A stretch of 41,187 bases of DNA, from NCBI RefSeq assembly GCF_000257645.1, contig NZ_AJHJ01000041.1, forward strand, positions 1 through 41,187. The letters are read 5' to 3'. The notes beneath the pieces were generated by a model. The model saw only the letters and a list, made by a program, of their open reading frames with translations. It had not been told where the DNA came from and searched no databases. Below are positions 17,457 to 26,494 of the stretch, one piece after another (position 1 is the first letter of the stretch; every line of letters begins with the position of its first letter). This DNA is from Serratia sp. M24T3. Its GTDB lineage: Bacteria; Pseudomonadota; Gammaproteobacteria; Enterobacterales; Enterobacteriaceae. The translations under genes and the position numbers were made by a program.

Positions 17457-18239
17457 ATGCAAGCTGAAATCCTGTTAACCCTGAAACTGCAACAGCGCGT
17501 GTTCGCCGACCCGCGCCGTATCGAATTACTTAAACAGGTAAAAATTACCGGCTCAATCAGCCAAGGGGCAAAGCTGGCCGGAATTAGTTATAAAAGTGCC
17601 TGGGATGCGATTAACGAAATGAACCAGCTAGCCGACCAAACGCTGGTTGAACGCAACACCGGCGGCAAAGGCGGTGGCGGCGCGGTGCTGACTCGCTACG
17701 GCGAGCGCCTGATCCAGCTGTTTGATTTACTTGCCCAAATCCAGCAAAAAGCTTTTGATGTGCTTAAAGATGACGGCCTGCCCCTCGACAGCCTGCTCGC
17801 GGCGATCTCTCGTTTCTCACTGCAAACCAGCGCGCGTAATCAGCTTTTTGGTACAGTCATCGAGCGCGACCATGAAGAGGTCCAACAGCATATCAATGTC
17901 CTGCTTGCCGATGGTAAAACGCGGATTCGTGCCGCTCTCACACAACAAAGCGCCGACCGTCTTTCTTTGCTCCCGGGCAAAGAGATCCTCGCACTGATAA
18001 AAGCGCCGTGGATAAGCCTGAGCTATCAGGCCAGCAATAACGATAACGCGCTGTTAGGTAAGGTTCAGAGTATCCAGCATGGTGCGGATAACTGTGAGGT
18101 ACTGATTGCCCTGCAAGGGGGCGAAATTCTGTGTGCCACTCTGGCGACTAAAGAAGTCGATAAAATGGCACTCAAAGAAGATGCAGAGGTCTACGCACAA
18201 TTTGATGCTGACAAGGTGATTATCGCCACGCTGTGCTAA
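17457..18239 (+). CDS. modE: molybdate-responsive transcriptional regulator ModE
   Basis: ModE binds molybdate and represses modABC and activates molybdoenzyme genes. The family start MQAEILLTLKLQQRVFADPR gives 260 residues; the frame is open a further 22 codons upstream but those do not match the family. The N-terminal winged HTH includes GSISQGAKLAGISYKSAWDA and the conserved GGKGGGGAVLT. Two molbindin-like domains occupy about residues 124-260, with TSARNQLFGTV and the ending VIIATLC. Its usual target operon modABC is not in this window. Confidence 0.96.
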   Translation: MQAEILLTLKLQQRVFADPRRIELLKQVKITGSISQGAKLAGISYKSAWDAINEMNQLADQTLVERNTGGKGGGGAVLTRYGERLIQLFDLLAQIQQKAFDVLKDDGLPLDSLLAAISRFSLQTSARNQLFGTVIERDHEEVQQHINVLLADGKTRIRAALTQQSADRLSLLPGKEILALIKAPWISLSYQASNNDNALLGKVQSIQHGADNCEVLIALQGGEILCATLATKEVDKMALKEDAEVYAQFDADKVIIATLC

Positions 18240-18414
18240 AGCTATTATTAATCAATATCTTGCATTTTTAGCGCTGACAGTTTGCAGAATTGTCAATTGA
18301 CTTGGGCCGGTGATGAGCTTATCCCTAAAATTCTTAATGATTCATTTTAATAAGAATCTCAGGGTATAAGACCCCGCGCGGGCAACCCCAAGGTCATAAG
18401 CAGGCAGGAGCAAA

Positions 18415-19893
18415 ATGTCATCTTTATCTATTTCACAAGCCATTTTCCGTCTTAGCGATACGCGCACTCTCGATTTACCCGAGTTAACCTTGCGCCAGGG
18501 TGAAACCTGGTCTTTCGTCGGCTCGAACGGTAGCGGAAAATCGGCCCTGGCGCGTGCCATTGCTGGAGATTTGGTGTTATTGGAAGGCTCGCGCAACAGC
18601 GATTTCGGCAGCATTGTTCGCCTCTCTTTTGAGCAGTTGCAAAAGCTAGTCGCCGACGAATGGCAGCGCAATAACACCGATATGTTAAGCGCCGATGAAG
18701 ACGATACTGGCCGAACCACTGCTGAAATTATTCAGGAGCAGGTCCATGATGCGGCCCGCTGCGAGAAGCTGGCGGCGCAGTTTGGTATTGCGCACCTGTT
18801 GAGTCGACGCTTCAAATATCTTTCAACTGGCGAAACACGTAAAACGCTGCTGTGCCAGGTATTGATGCAACAACCCGATCTTTTGGTGCTCGATGAACCG
18901 TTTGACGGGCTGGACGTCAAGGCGCGGGAACAGCTGGCGGAGATGCTGGCAGAGCTTGCCGCTCAGGGCCAGACGATGGTGCTGGTATTGAACCGCTTCG
19001 ATGATATTCCTGATTTTATCCAATACGTTGGCGTGCTTGCTGACTGCTCTTTGGCGTCTGTCGGGCCGCGTCAGCAAGTGTTGTCAGAGGCGTTGGTTGC
19101 CCAGTTGGCGCATAGCGAAACGCTGAGCGGGATGAATTTGCCCGAAGCTGAGGATCCGACCCAGAAAGCCCTGTTGCCTGCCGATCAACCGCTGATCGTA
19201 CTTCGTAATGGTGTGGTTCAGTACAACGACAAACCTATCTTGCACGGGCTGACTTGGCAGGTTGATGTGGGACAGCACTGGCAAATCGTCGGTCAAAACG
19301 GAGCCGGGAAATCGACCCTGCTAAGCCTTATCACTGGCGATCATGCACAGGGTTACAGCAACGATTTAACCTTGTTTGGTCGCCGTCGTGGCAGCGGAGA
19401 AACCATCTGGGATATCAAGCGCCATATCGGCTATGTCAGCAGTAGCCTGCATCTCGATTACCGCGTCAGTTCAAATGTTCGCAACGTAATTCTATCCGGA
19501 TTCTTTGATTCGATTGGCATTTATCAGGCCGTTTCCGATCGCCAACAGCAGCTGACCACCCAATGGCTGGAACTGCTTGGATTGGGCGGACGCACGGCTG
19601 ATACGCCATTCCATAGCCTCTCCTGGGGTCAACAACGACTGGCGCTAATTGCGCGTGCGCTGGTCAAACATCCTGCCTTGCTGATCCTCGATGAACCATT
19701 ACAAGGTCTTGACCCGCTTAACCGCCAATTGGTGCGACGCTTTATCGACGTGCTGATCGGTGAAGGCAACACCCAGCTACTGTTCGTTTCCCATCATGCG
19801 GAAGATGCCCCGCAATGTATTTCGCATCGACTGACTTTTGTGCCGGATGGGGAGATTTATCAATACCAGATTGATGAGCTGGATCGCGGTTAG
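18415..19893 (+). CDS. modF: ModF, tandem ABC-ATPase protein linked to molybdate genes
   Basis: A 492-residue soluble protein of two fused ABC ATPase domains without membrane segments. Domain 1 has Walker A GSNGSGKS (about residues 37-44), signature LSTGE and Walker B LLVLDEPFDGLD. Domain 2 has Walker A GQNGAGKS, signature LSWGQQ and LLILDEPLQGLDP. Length and motifs match E. coli ModF; its exact role is uncertain (PhrA/photorepair-like in older literature). It follows modE by 175 nt. The leader has a compact hairpin around CCCGCGCGGG (about 18373-18382) nested in GACC/GGTC. The SD is AGGAG. Confidence 0.95.
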   Translation: MSSLSISQAIFRLSDTRTLDLPELTLRQGETWSFVGSNGSGKSALARAIAGDLVLLEGSRNSDFGSIVRLSFEQLQKLVADEWQRNNTDMLSADEDDTGRTTAEIIQEQVHDAARCEKLAAQFGIAHLLSRRFKYLSTGETRKTLLCQVLMQQPDLLVLDEPFDGLDVKAREQLAEMLAELAAQGQTMVLVLNRFDDIPDFIQYVGVLADCSLASVGPRQQVLSEALVAQLAHSETLSGMNLPEAEDPTQKALLPADQPLIVLRNGVVQYNDKPILHGLTWQVDVGQHWQIVGQNGAGKSTLLSLITGDHAQGYSNDLTLFGRRRGSGETIWDIKRHIGYVSSSLHLDYRVSSNVRNVILSGFFDSIGIYQAVSDRQQQLTTQWLELLGLGGRTADTPFHSLSWGQQRLALIARALVKHPALLILDEPLQGLDPLNRQLVRRFIDVLIGEGNTQLLFVSHHAEDAPQCISHRLTFVPDGEIYQYQIDELDRG

Positions 19894-19899
19894 GTTGGT

Positions 19900-19932
19900 T
19901 TTAGATTGGGAATCTAAAGGCAACTTTTTGTT
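19900..19932 (+). terminator. probable modF terminator
   Basis: TTTAGATT (19900-19907) and AATCTAAA (19911-19918) form a perfect 8-bp AU-rich stem with a GGG loop. A T-rich stretch (TTTTTGTTTT) follows after six bases. Confidence 0.45.
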
Positions 19933-19974
19933 TTAGGGATTGGGGCAGCGCACTAGGGTTTAATTCAGCATCTT

Positions 19975-20030
19975 GTGCTGCGCACGGCCTTTAATGCTGC
20001 GCATGGCTTAGGTGCTGCGCACGGCCTTTA
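19975..20030. repeat. three copies of an 18-mer boundary repeat (left set)
   Basis: GTGCTGCGCACGGCCTTTA occurs at 19975-19993 and 20012-20030, and a variant ATGCTGCGCATGGCTTA lies between them. A fourth copy opens the second large unit (20834-20852). The same motif in inverted orientation marks the right side at 21606-21623, 21626-21643 and 21767-21784. Confidence 0.75.
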
Positions 20031-20833
20031 GCTTAACTTCAAATTCAACTTCAACTTCAACTTCAAATTCAAATTCAAATTCATGCGCTGCGCTTACTGG
20101 GCTGCGGCCCAGACCGCCTCAAGGGTGGCCCTTGGGCCGCCACCCTTAAGAATCCCGGGCCCCTTTTCTCGCGACCAGATTGGTGCAAAAAAAAGTAGAT
20201 CTTTTCAGAAGCCCACGTGCGTGGCGTTGGCCACGGCCCTGCGGGCTGCCTTCACTCAGTCGGGAGCCAAAAGCGTCTCCCTTTCCTTCGCTCAGCGTAG
20301 GCCTGAGGCCGCCAATAGCAGCTAAAAAGAAAAACCGGCAACTCTACGGCGGTCAAAAGCCGATCTCACAAAGATAGATCTCTTAGGTTTGTTCGAGACT
20401 AAATATAACTTTTGATTTCGTTTCTGAATTAATAAAACCGATATTCACAAAATGTCACCTTCAAATGAAAGTTTTTGTCAGAAGAAAGGCCTTTTGACCT
20501 CAGCTTAGGTTGCCGGTTTTTCTTTAATAGCCCTGATTGGCGGCCTCGGGGCGGCGCTGAGGGAGTGAGAAAGACGTTTTTGGCTTTCGAACAAACGAGG
20601 GGACCGCGCAGCGGCGCGTCCAACGCCACATGCGGTGGCAACTGAAACGAACTCATCGTCTGGTGCCGTACAGGCAAACGACACCCAAAACGCGGAGATG
20701 CAAGAGGGCTCGCCCTGGAGACCTCTTGCCCGGTTCCGGCGCGGCCGGTTAAATGCTCATTGAATTTAGTGAACCGGAAAACGGCTCAGAGTTTAATGGC
20801 TTTAAAAGTTACTCGCGTCCAACGCAACTCTTG
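20014..20833. repeat. large palindromic repeat unit, copy 1
   Basis: An ~820-bp unit repeated in tandem as copy 2 at about 800-822 nt spacing. Order: boundary 18-mer; hexamer tract; hairpin CTGGGC-TGCG-GCCCAG (20097-20112); hairpin AAGGGTGGC/GCCACCCTT (20121-20147); a left arm (about 20205-20372); an AT-rich centre; an inverted right arm (about 20478-20660); a tail with stem CAAGAGG/CCTCTTG (20701-20728). The arms are homologous in inverted orientation; the best stretch is 17 perfectly complementary bases (20326-20342 with 20509-20525). Short ORFs inside (64-82 codons) look spurious. Confidence 0.85.
20037..20083. repeat. hexanucleotide tract (CTTCAA/ATTCAA), about 8 units
   Basis: Units read C,A,C,C,C,A,A,A followed by TTCAA, the last one partial. 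The matching tract in unit 2 (20859-20881) has about 4 units. The difference of 24 nt is the main length difference between the two large units. Confidence 0.85.
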
Positions 20834-21608
20834 ATGCTGCGCACGGCCTTTAGCTTAACTTCAACTTCAACTTCAACTTCATGCGCTTCGCTTACTGGGC
20901 TGCGGCCCAGACCGCCTCAAGGGTGGCCCTTGGGCCGCCACCCTTAAGAATCCCGGGCCCTTTTCTTGTGACCAGATTGGTGCAAAAAAAGTAGATCGTT
21001 TCAGCAGCCCACGTGCGTGGCGTTGGCCACGGCCCTGCGGGCTGCCTTCACTCAGTCGGGAGCCAAAAACGTCTCCCTTTCCTTCGCTCAGCGTAGGCCT
21101 GAGGCCGCCAATAGCAGCTAAAAAGAAAAACCGGCAACTCTACGGCGGTCAAAACCCGATCTCAGAAAGATAGATCTCTTAGGTTTGTTCGAGACTAGAT
21201 ATAACTTTTGTTTTCGTTTCTGAATTAATAAAACCGATATTCACAGAATGTCACCTTCAAAAAGAAAACTCTTGTCAGAAGAATGGTCTTTTGGCCTCAG
21301 CTTAGGTTGCCGGTTTTTCTTTGATAGACCGAATTGGCGGCCTCGGGGCGGCGCTGAGGGAGGGAGAAAGACGTTTTTGGCTTTCGAACGAACGAGGGGA
21401 CCGCGCAGCGGCGCGACCAACGCCACACACAGTGGCAACTGAAACGAACTCATCGTCTGGTGCCGTGCAGCTAAGCGACACCAAAGGGGCGCGGAGATGC
21501 AAGAGGGCTCGCCCTGGAGACCTCTTGCCCGGTTCCGGCGCGGCTGGTTAAATATCCATTGAAATTATTGAACCGGAAAAACTCCTCAGTGATTATTGAC
21601 CTTAAAAA
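20834..21608. repeat. large palindromic repeat unit, copy 2
   Basis: Tandem copy of the preceding unit with scattered substitutions and small indels (offset 796-800 nt in the body). It has the same order: boundary 18-mer (20834-20852), short hexamer tract, GC hairpins, left arm (about 21001-21170), AT-rich centre, right arm (about 21275-21460) and tail hairpin. No ORF with recognisable similarity or protein-like composition is present. Confidence 0.85.
20859..20881. repeat. hexanucleotide tract (CTTCAA), about 4 units
   Basis: Four pure CTTCAA units, the last partial, at the same place in unit 2 as the eight-unit tract in unit 1. Confidence 0.8.
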
Positions 21609-21625
21609 GCCCATGCGCAGCATCT

Positions 21626-21865
21626 AAAGCCCGTGCGCAGCACTCAAAACGCGGAGATGCAAGAGGGCTCGCCCTGGAGACCTCTTGCCCGGTTCCGGCG
21701 CTGCCGGTTAAATGACCATTAAAATGAGTGAACCGGAAAAAACTCCTCGGTGATCATTGACCTTAAAAAGCCTGTGCGCAGCACCCAAAACGCGGAGATG
21801 CTGCCAGTTAATTGACCATTGAATTTGGTGAACCGGAAAAACGCCTCATAGTTTATTGGTTTAAG
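21626..21865. repeat. two extra copies of the unit tail module
   Basis: The tail (ACGCGGAGATG, stem CAAGAGG/CCTCTTG, CCGGTTCCGGC, GGTTAAAT, TGAACCGGAAAA) ends units 1 and 2 and then recurs alone at about 21646-21765. It recurs again at about 21787-21865, where the whole hairpin between GGAGATG and CTGCC is deleted. Inverted boundary 18-mers separate the copies. Confidence 0.75.
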
Positions 21866-21966
21866 AATTGATACAGGGCATTGACCACAAGAGTCAGCCT
21901 GAATAATTGATTAAAAACCAACCTCGAAAATTGCCCCAAAAAAACAATTTTGCAATAAAAAAATCA

Positions 21967-21982
21967 CTGTAATCGATTACAC
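21967..21982. promoter_or_regulatory. upstream GalR/GalS-type operator
   Basis: CTGTAATCGATTACAC matches GTGTAANCGNTTACAC at all positions except the first base; the inner 14 bases are a perfect palindrome. It lies 98 nt upstream (centre to centre) of the promoter-proximal gal operator. Confidence 0.6.
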
Positions 21983-22003
21983 TATCCGTATCCCAAGGGT
22001 TCA

Positions 22004-22020
22004 AAGGGGATTATCCCCTT
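22004..22020. other. perfect inverted repeat in the gal leader region
   Basis: AAGGGGA-TTA-TCCCCTT, 7-bp arms. I do not recognise a regulator for it; it lies between the upstream operator and the promoter. Confidence 0.5.
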
Positions 22021-22034
22021 CCCTATCCCCATGG

Positions 22035-22050
22035 TAGGAAGCCTATCACA
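22035..22050. promoter_or_regulatory. possible CRP site of the gal promoter
   Basis: TAGGA-AGCCTA-TCACA has one perfect CRP half site and one weak half. Its centre lies about 50 nt upstream of the predicted transcription start, which is not the classical -41.5, so the call is tentative. Confidence 0.3.
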
Positions 22051-22064
22051 GTGGTAAACTAGAG

Positions 22065-22080
22065 GTGTAAACGATTCCAT
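22065..22080. promoter_or_regulatory. gal operator OE (GalR/GalS)
   Basis: GTGTAAACGATTCCAT is essentially the E. coli gal external operator. It sits just upstream of a -10-like TATAAG at 22083-22088. Confidence 0.85.
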
Positions 22081-22082
22081 TT

Positions 22083-22088
22083 TATAAG
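22083..22088 (+). promoter_or_regulatory. galE promoter -10 element
   Basis: TATAAG lies 67 nt before the galE start codon and directly behind operator OE. No good -35 is visible, as in the activator-dependent E. coli gal promoter. Confidence 0.55.
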
Positions 22089-22155
22089 ATGGATCACCTT
22101 TTTGCGCACCACAGCATGATATTGTTACCCACATCATTTCCATCAAGGAGTCGAT

Positions 22156-23172
22156 ATGTACGTTCTAGTGACAGGTGGTAGCGGTTACATTGGTAGCCAC
22201 ACTTGCGTTCAATTAATTGAAGCGGGCTATTCGCCAATCATTCTGGATAACCTTTGCAACAGCAAAGCCAGCGTTTTGGAACGCATCACTACTCTGACGG
22301 GTAAAACTCCCGTTCTGATCCAGGGCGATATTCGCGACCGCGCATTGCTGGACAAAATCTTCAGCGAATATAAAGTCGATTCGGTTATTCACTTTGCCGG
22401 CCTGAAAGCCGTGGGTGAGTCGGTGAACAAACCGCTGGAATATTACGATAACAACGTTCACGGCTCGCTGGTGCTGGTCGAAGCAATGCGCGCCGCTGGC
22501 GTGACTAACCTCATTTTTAGTTCATCGGCCACAGTTTACGGCGATCAGCCTAAAACCCCTTACGTTGAAGATTTCCCAACCGGAACGCCTTCCAGCCCTT
22601 ATGGCCAAAGCAAACTGATGGTTGAGAAAATCCTGCAAGATTTGCAGCGCGCGCAACCGAACTGGAGCATCTCTCTGCTGCGCTATTTCAATCCAGTCGG
22701 TGCACATCCGTCGGGCCTGATGGGTGAAGATCCACAAGGTATCCCCAACAACCTGATGCCGTTTATCGCGCAGGTTGCCGTAGGCCGTCGCGAGTCGCTG
22801 TCAGTATTTGGCAACGACTATGACACTCCAGACGGTACCTGTCTGCGTGACTACATTCACGTGGTCGATCTGGCCGATGGTCACATCGCCGCGATGAAAA
22901 CCCTGCATGACAAACCGGGCGTACACATTTACAACCTCGGAGCAGGTGTCGGCAAGAGCGTTCTTGATGTTATCAATGCCTTCAGCGAAGCCTGTGGCAA
23001 GCCGGTGAATTACCACTTTGCCCCGCGCCGCGCTGGAGATCTGCCAGCTTATTGGGCTGATCCGGGCAAGGCGGCCAAAGAGCTGAATTGGCGTGTAAGC
23101 CGTACTTTGGAAAACATGGCGGACGATACCTGGCTGTGGCAATCAAAAAACCCACAGGGCTATCCAGATTAA
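22156..23172 (+). CDS. galE: UDP-glucose 4-epimerase
   Basis: GalE interconverts UDP-galactose and UDP-glucose in the Leloir pathway and supplies UDP-galactose for surface sugars. The 338-residue protein (the E. coli length) is a short-chain dehydrogenase: NAD motif GGSGYIG at residues 7-13, catalytic SSSATVYG and the Tyr/Lys motif YGQSK. AAGGAG lies 6 nt upstream. It is first in galETKM; a GalR operator lies inside its 5' coding region. Confidence 0.98.
   Translation: MYVLVTGGSGYIGSHTCVQLIEAGYSPIILDNLCNSKASVLERITTLTGKTPVLIQGDIRDRALLDKIFSEYKVDSVIHFAGLKAVGESVNKPLEYYDNNVHGSLVLVEAMRAAGVTNLIFSSSATVYGDQPKTPYVEDFPTGTPSSPYGQSKLMVEKILQDLQRAQPNWSISLLRYFNPVGAHPSGLMGEDPQGIPNNLMPFIAQVAVGRRESLSVFGNDYDTPDGTCLRDYIHVVDLADGHIAAMKTLHDKPGVHIYNLGAGVGKSVLDVINAFSEACGKPVNYHFAPRRAGDLPAYWADPGKAAKELNWRVSRTLENMADDTWLWQSKNPQGYPD
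22175..22190. promoter_or_regulatory. gal internal operator OI (within galE)
   Basis: GTGGTAGCGGTTACAT inside codons 7-12 of galE is the E. coli internal operator sequence. Its centre is 110 bp from that of OE, close to the E. coli spacing used for DNA looping. Confidence 0.8.
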
Positions 23173-23181
23173 GGAAAGAGA

Positions 23182-24231
23182 ATGTCTGATTTTGATCCCA
23201 TCGAGCATCCGCACCGCCGCTATAACCCGCTGAGCGATCAGTGGGTATTGGTCAGCCCGCACCGTGCCAGGCGACCGTGGCAGGGTCAGCAGGAAACGCC
23301 TTCGCAGGAAACTTTGCCTAAACACGACCCAGACTGTTTCCTGTGTCCAGGCAATACTCGCGTGACCGGTGACGTCAACCCCGATTACCAGGGGACGCAC
23401 GTGTTTACCAATGATTTTGCGGCGCTGATGCCGGATACACCTTTTGCGCCGGAAAGCGAAGATCCATTAATGCGTTGTCAGAGTGCGCGCGGCACCAGCC
23501 GGGTTATTTGCTTCTCTCCCGACCACAGCAAAACCCTGCCTCAGTTGTCGCTGCCCGCCCTTGAAAAGGTCGTGCATACCTGGCAGGAACAAAGCGCGGA
23601 TTTAGGCAAAACTTACCCGTGGGTTCAGGTTTTCGAGAACAAAGGCGCGGCGATGGGCTGCTCTAACCCGCATCCGCACGGTCAAATTTGGGCCAACAGC
23701 TTCCTGCCTAATGAAGCTGACCGTGAAGATCATCTACAGCGTCAATATCTGGCGCAGTATGGTTCTTCGATGCTGCTTGATTACGTGCAGCGCGAGCTGG
23801 CAGACGGCAGCCGAACGGTAGTTGAAACTGAACACTGGCTGGCGGTAGTGCCTTACTGGGCTGCATGGCCGTTTGAAACGCTGCTGCTGCCAAAAGCCAA
23901 AGTTCTGCGCCTCACCGAGCTTGGCGAAGCGCAAAGCAGCGATCTGGCATTGGCGCTGAAAAAACTCACTAGCCGCTACGATAACCTGTTCCAGTGCTCT
24001 TTCCCGTATTCAATGGGTTGGCATGGCGCACCGTTTAGCGAGGGTGATTACTCGCACTGGCAGCTGCATGCCCATTTTTATCCGCCATTGCTGCGCTCGG
24101 CGACGGTAAGAAAATTCATGGTCGGCTATGAAATGCTGGCTGAAACCCAACGAGACCTGACTGCCGAACAGGCCGCTGAACGTCTGCGAGCAGTGAGCGA
24201 CGTTCACTATCGTGAAGCCGGAGTTAAATGA
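23182..24231 (+). CDS. galT: galactose-1-phosphate uridylyltransferase
   Basis: GalT exchanges UMP between UDP-glucose and galactose-1-phosphate. The 349-residue protein has zinc cysteines C52 and C55 (CFLCPGN), as in E. coli, and the active-site HPHPHGQIW carrying the nucleophilic histidine. It starts 9 nt after galE with AAGGAA as SD and overlaps galK. Confidence 0.98.
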   Translation: MSDFDPIEHPHRRYNPLSDQWVLVSPHRARRPWQGQQETPSQETLPKHDPDCFLCPGNTRVTGDVNPDYQGTHVFTNDFAALMPDTPFAPESEDPLMRCQSARGTSRVICFSPDHSKTLPQLSLPALEKVVHTWQEQSADLGKTYPWVQVFENKGAAMGCSNPHPHGQIWANSFLPNEADREDHLQRQYLAQYGSSMLLDYVQRELADGSRTVVETEHWLAVVPYWAAWPFETLLLPKAKVLRLTELGEAQSSDLALALKKLTSRYDNLFQCSFPYSMGWHGAPFSEGDYSHWQLHAHFYPPLLRSATVRKFMVGYEMLAETQRDLTAEQAAERLRAVSDVHYREAGVK

Positions 24232-25379
24232 TGGAATTGAAAAACAAAACCCTGGAAATCTTTGAACAGAAATTTGGCTATCCGGCCACCGTGACTATCA
24301 AGGCCCCTGGCCGCGTCAATCTGATTGGCGAACACACCGACTATAACGACGGCTTTGTCCTGCCTTGCGCCATTGATTACGAAACGGTAATTGCCTGCGG
24401 TCAACGCAACGATCGCGTTATCCGCGTTATCGCCGCAGATTATGAAAATGAGCAAGACGAATTCTCGCTCGACGATCCCATAGTCAGCACCAATGCGCTA
24501 CCGTGGGCCAACTACGTGCGCGGCGTGGTCAAACATCTGTTACTGCGCAACAGCGAATTTTCCGGTGCCGATATGGTGATAAGCGGCAATGTACCGCAGG
24601 GCGCGGGCCTGAGTTCATCGGCCTCGCTGGAAGTGGCGGTCGGCCAGGCGCTGAAAAGTCTCTATGATCTGGATATCGACGGTGTACAACTGGCGCTAAA
24701 CGGTCAGGAAGCAGAAAACCAGTTCGTGGGCTGCAACTGCGGCATCATGGACCAGCTGATTTCCGCATTGGGCAAAGAGAATCACGCGCTGCTGATTGAC
24801 TGCCGATCGCTGGAAACCAAAGCGGTTTCGATGCCAAAAGATGCCTCGGTTGTGATCATCAACTCCAACGTGAAACGCGGTCTGGTCGACAGCGAATACA
24901 ATACGCGTCGCAAACAGTGTGAGGAAGCGGCACGTTTCTTTGGCGTTAAGGCGCTGCGTGACGTGGATATTGCCTTGTTTGCCGCCAGGGAAGCCGGCCT
25001 TGATCCGCTGACTGCCCGTCGCGCACGTCACGTAATTACTGAAAACGATCGCACTCAGGCAGCCGCTATTGCCCTGAGCCACGGTGATTTGAAAACCATG
25101 GGCGTATTGATGGCGGATTCTCACGCCTCGATGCGTGACGATTTCGAAATCACCGTGCCACCCATCGACACGCTGGTTGAAATCGTTAAATCAGTTATTG
25201 GTGATAAAGGCGGCGCACGCATGACCGGCGGCGGCTTTGGTGGCTGCATTGTGGCATTAATGCCGAGCGAGCTGGTTGAAAAAGTGCGCAAAACCGTCGC
25301 TCATGAATATCACGCTAAAACGGGTATCAAAGAAACATTCTACGTTTGCCAGGCTTCAGAAGGTGCCAGCATATGTTAA
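24228..25379 (+). CDS. galK: galactokinase
   Basis: GalK phosphorylates alpha-D-galactose with ATP. The 383-residue protein carries the GHMP-kinase signatures [17 protein letters not shown] (about residues 26-42) and [16 protein letters not shown], with C-terminal [11 protein letters not shown]. The first ATG overlaps the galT stop (ATGATG), so translational coupling is likely; the second ATG of that pair, one codon later, is equally possible. Downstream it overlaps galM by 7 nt. Confidence 0.98.
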   Translation: MMELKNKTLEIFEQKFGYPATVTIKAPGRVNLIGEHTDYNDGFVLPCAIDYETVIACGQRNDRVIRVIAADYENEQDEFSLDDPIVSTNALPWANYVRGVVKHLLLRNSEFSGADMVISGNVPQGAGLSSSASLEVAVGQALKSLYDLDIDGVQLALNGQEAENQFVGCNCGIMDQLISALGKENHALLIDCRSLETKAVSMPKDASVVIINSNVKRGLVDSEYNTRRKQCEEAARFFGVKALRDVDIALFAAREAGLDPLTARRARHVITENDRTQAAAIALSHGDLKTMGVLMADSHASMRDDFEITVPPIDTLVEIVKSVIGDKGGARMTGGGFGGCIVALMPSELVEKVRKTVAHEYHAKTGIKETFYVCQASEGASIC

Positions 25380-26419
25380 CACCCGTCGACACACAGCGAG
25401 CCCCGGACGGCTCGCCATTTCAGTTGGTTACGCTAAAAAATCCTGCTGGGACAACGGCTACCTTTATGGATTGGGGTGCTACCTGGTTATCTTTGGTTCT
25501 GCCTCTGCAAGCGGGTGGACAGCGCGAGCTGCTGTTGGGCTGTCAGAGCCCGGAAATATATCCTCGGCAAACCGCTTATCTGGGCGCGACAGTGGGCCGC
25601 TATGCCAACCGCATCGCCCGTTCGCAGTTCCAGATCGACTGCAAACCGCATTTATTGGTTGCCAATCAGGGCGTCCACCAGCTGCACGGCGGGCCAGAGG
25701 GTTTTAACGCTCGTCGTTGGAAAATCCTTAACTATACGGAGCAAAAAGTGAGCTTCCAGCTGGTATCGCCAGATGGCGATCAGGGTTATCCTGGCGAGCT
25801 GACCGCCGAGGTTCACTACGTTTTGACCAATGATAACCGCCTGGAAATCAGCTACAAGGCGCAGGTTGATAAGCTTTGTCCGGTGAATCTGACTAATCAC
25901 GCCTATTTCAATCTCGACGGCGAAGGTCACGACGTGCGTAAGCATAAGCTACAGCTGTTCGCAGAGCGTTTCCTGCCTATTGATAGCGACGGGATTCCGT
26001 GCGCTGATTTAACTTCGGTACAACAAACTGGGATGGATTTCCGCAAGCCGAAAACGCTGGCTCAAGATTTTCTTGCCGATCGCGATCAGCAACGGGTTAA
26101 AGGCTACGATCACGCTTACCTGCTATACGCCACCTGTAACGCCAGTGACAACGCGGCGGCGCACCTGTGGTCATCCGACGAAAAAGTCAAAATGTCGGTA
26201 TTTACCTCGGCCCCTGCCCTACAGCTTTATACCGGTAATTTCCTCAACGGCACGCCGAACCGCAGCGGGGGGCAGTATGCCAATTATAGCGGCGTTGCGC
26301 TCGAGAGCGAATTCCTGCCAGATAGCCCGAATCATTCAACCTGGCCGCAGCCGAGCTGCTGGTTGAAACCGGGTCAGATTTATCGTTCAGCCACAGTGTA
26401 TCAGTTTTTCGCGCTGTAA
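25373..26419 (+). CDS. galM: aldose 1-epimerase (mutarotase)
   Basis: GalM converts beta- to alpha-galactose, feeding GalK. Starting at the ATG that overlaps galK gives 348 residues ([13 protein letters not shown]); the frame is open nine codons further up but inside gal[16 protein letters not shown] and [12 protein letters not shown] carry the conserved histidines, and [13 protein letters not shown] carries the catalytic glutamate. It ends the gal operon and is followed by a strong terminator. Confidence 0.97.
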   Translation: MLTPVDTQRAPDGSPFQLVTLKNPAGTTATFMDWGATWLSLVLPLQAGGQRELLLGCQSPEIYPRQTAYLGATVGRYANRIARSQFQIDCKPHLLVANQGVHQLHGGPEGFNARRWKILNYTEQKVSFQLVSPDGDQGYPGELTAEVHYVLTNDNRLEISYKAQVDKLCPVNLTNHAYFNLDGEGHDVRKHKLQLFAERFLPIDSDGIPCADLTSVQQTGMDFRKPKTLAQDFLADRDQQRVKGYDHAYLLYATCNASDNAAAHLWSSDEKVKMSVFTSAPALQLYTGNFLNGTPNRSGGQYANYSGVALESEFLPDSPNHSTWPQPSCWLKPGQIYRSATVYQFFAL

Positions 26420-26437
26420 CTTTTCACCGCGCATAAA

Positions 26438-26466
26438 AAAGGGCCATCTCGACAGGATGGCCCTTT
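26438..26466. terminator. bidirectional terminator between galM and the TonB receptor gene
   Basis: GGGCCATC (26441-26448) pairs with GATGGCCC (26456-26463) around a 7-nt loop, flanked by A6 and TTT. It serves both convergent genes. Confidence 0.88.
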
Positions 26467-26494
26467 GCTTATCTTGCCTTATCCATTGCCGAGA

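Noticed and set aside
20037-20083. Hexamer tract considered as a CRISPR-like array
   Set aside because: The units are contiguous six-mers with no spacers and no cas genes nearby.
20083-21551. Short ORFs of 62-82 codons on both strands inside the large repeat units
   Set aside because: They follow the repeat on both strands, differ in frame and end between the two units, have no SD sites and show low-complexity, arginine/proline-rich products. They look like chance frames in GC-rich palindromic DNA.
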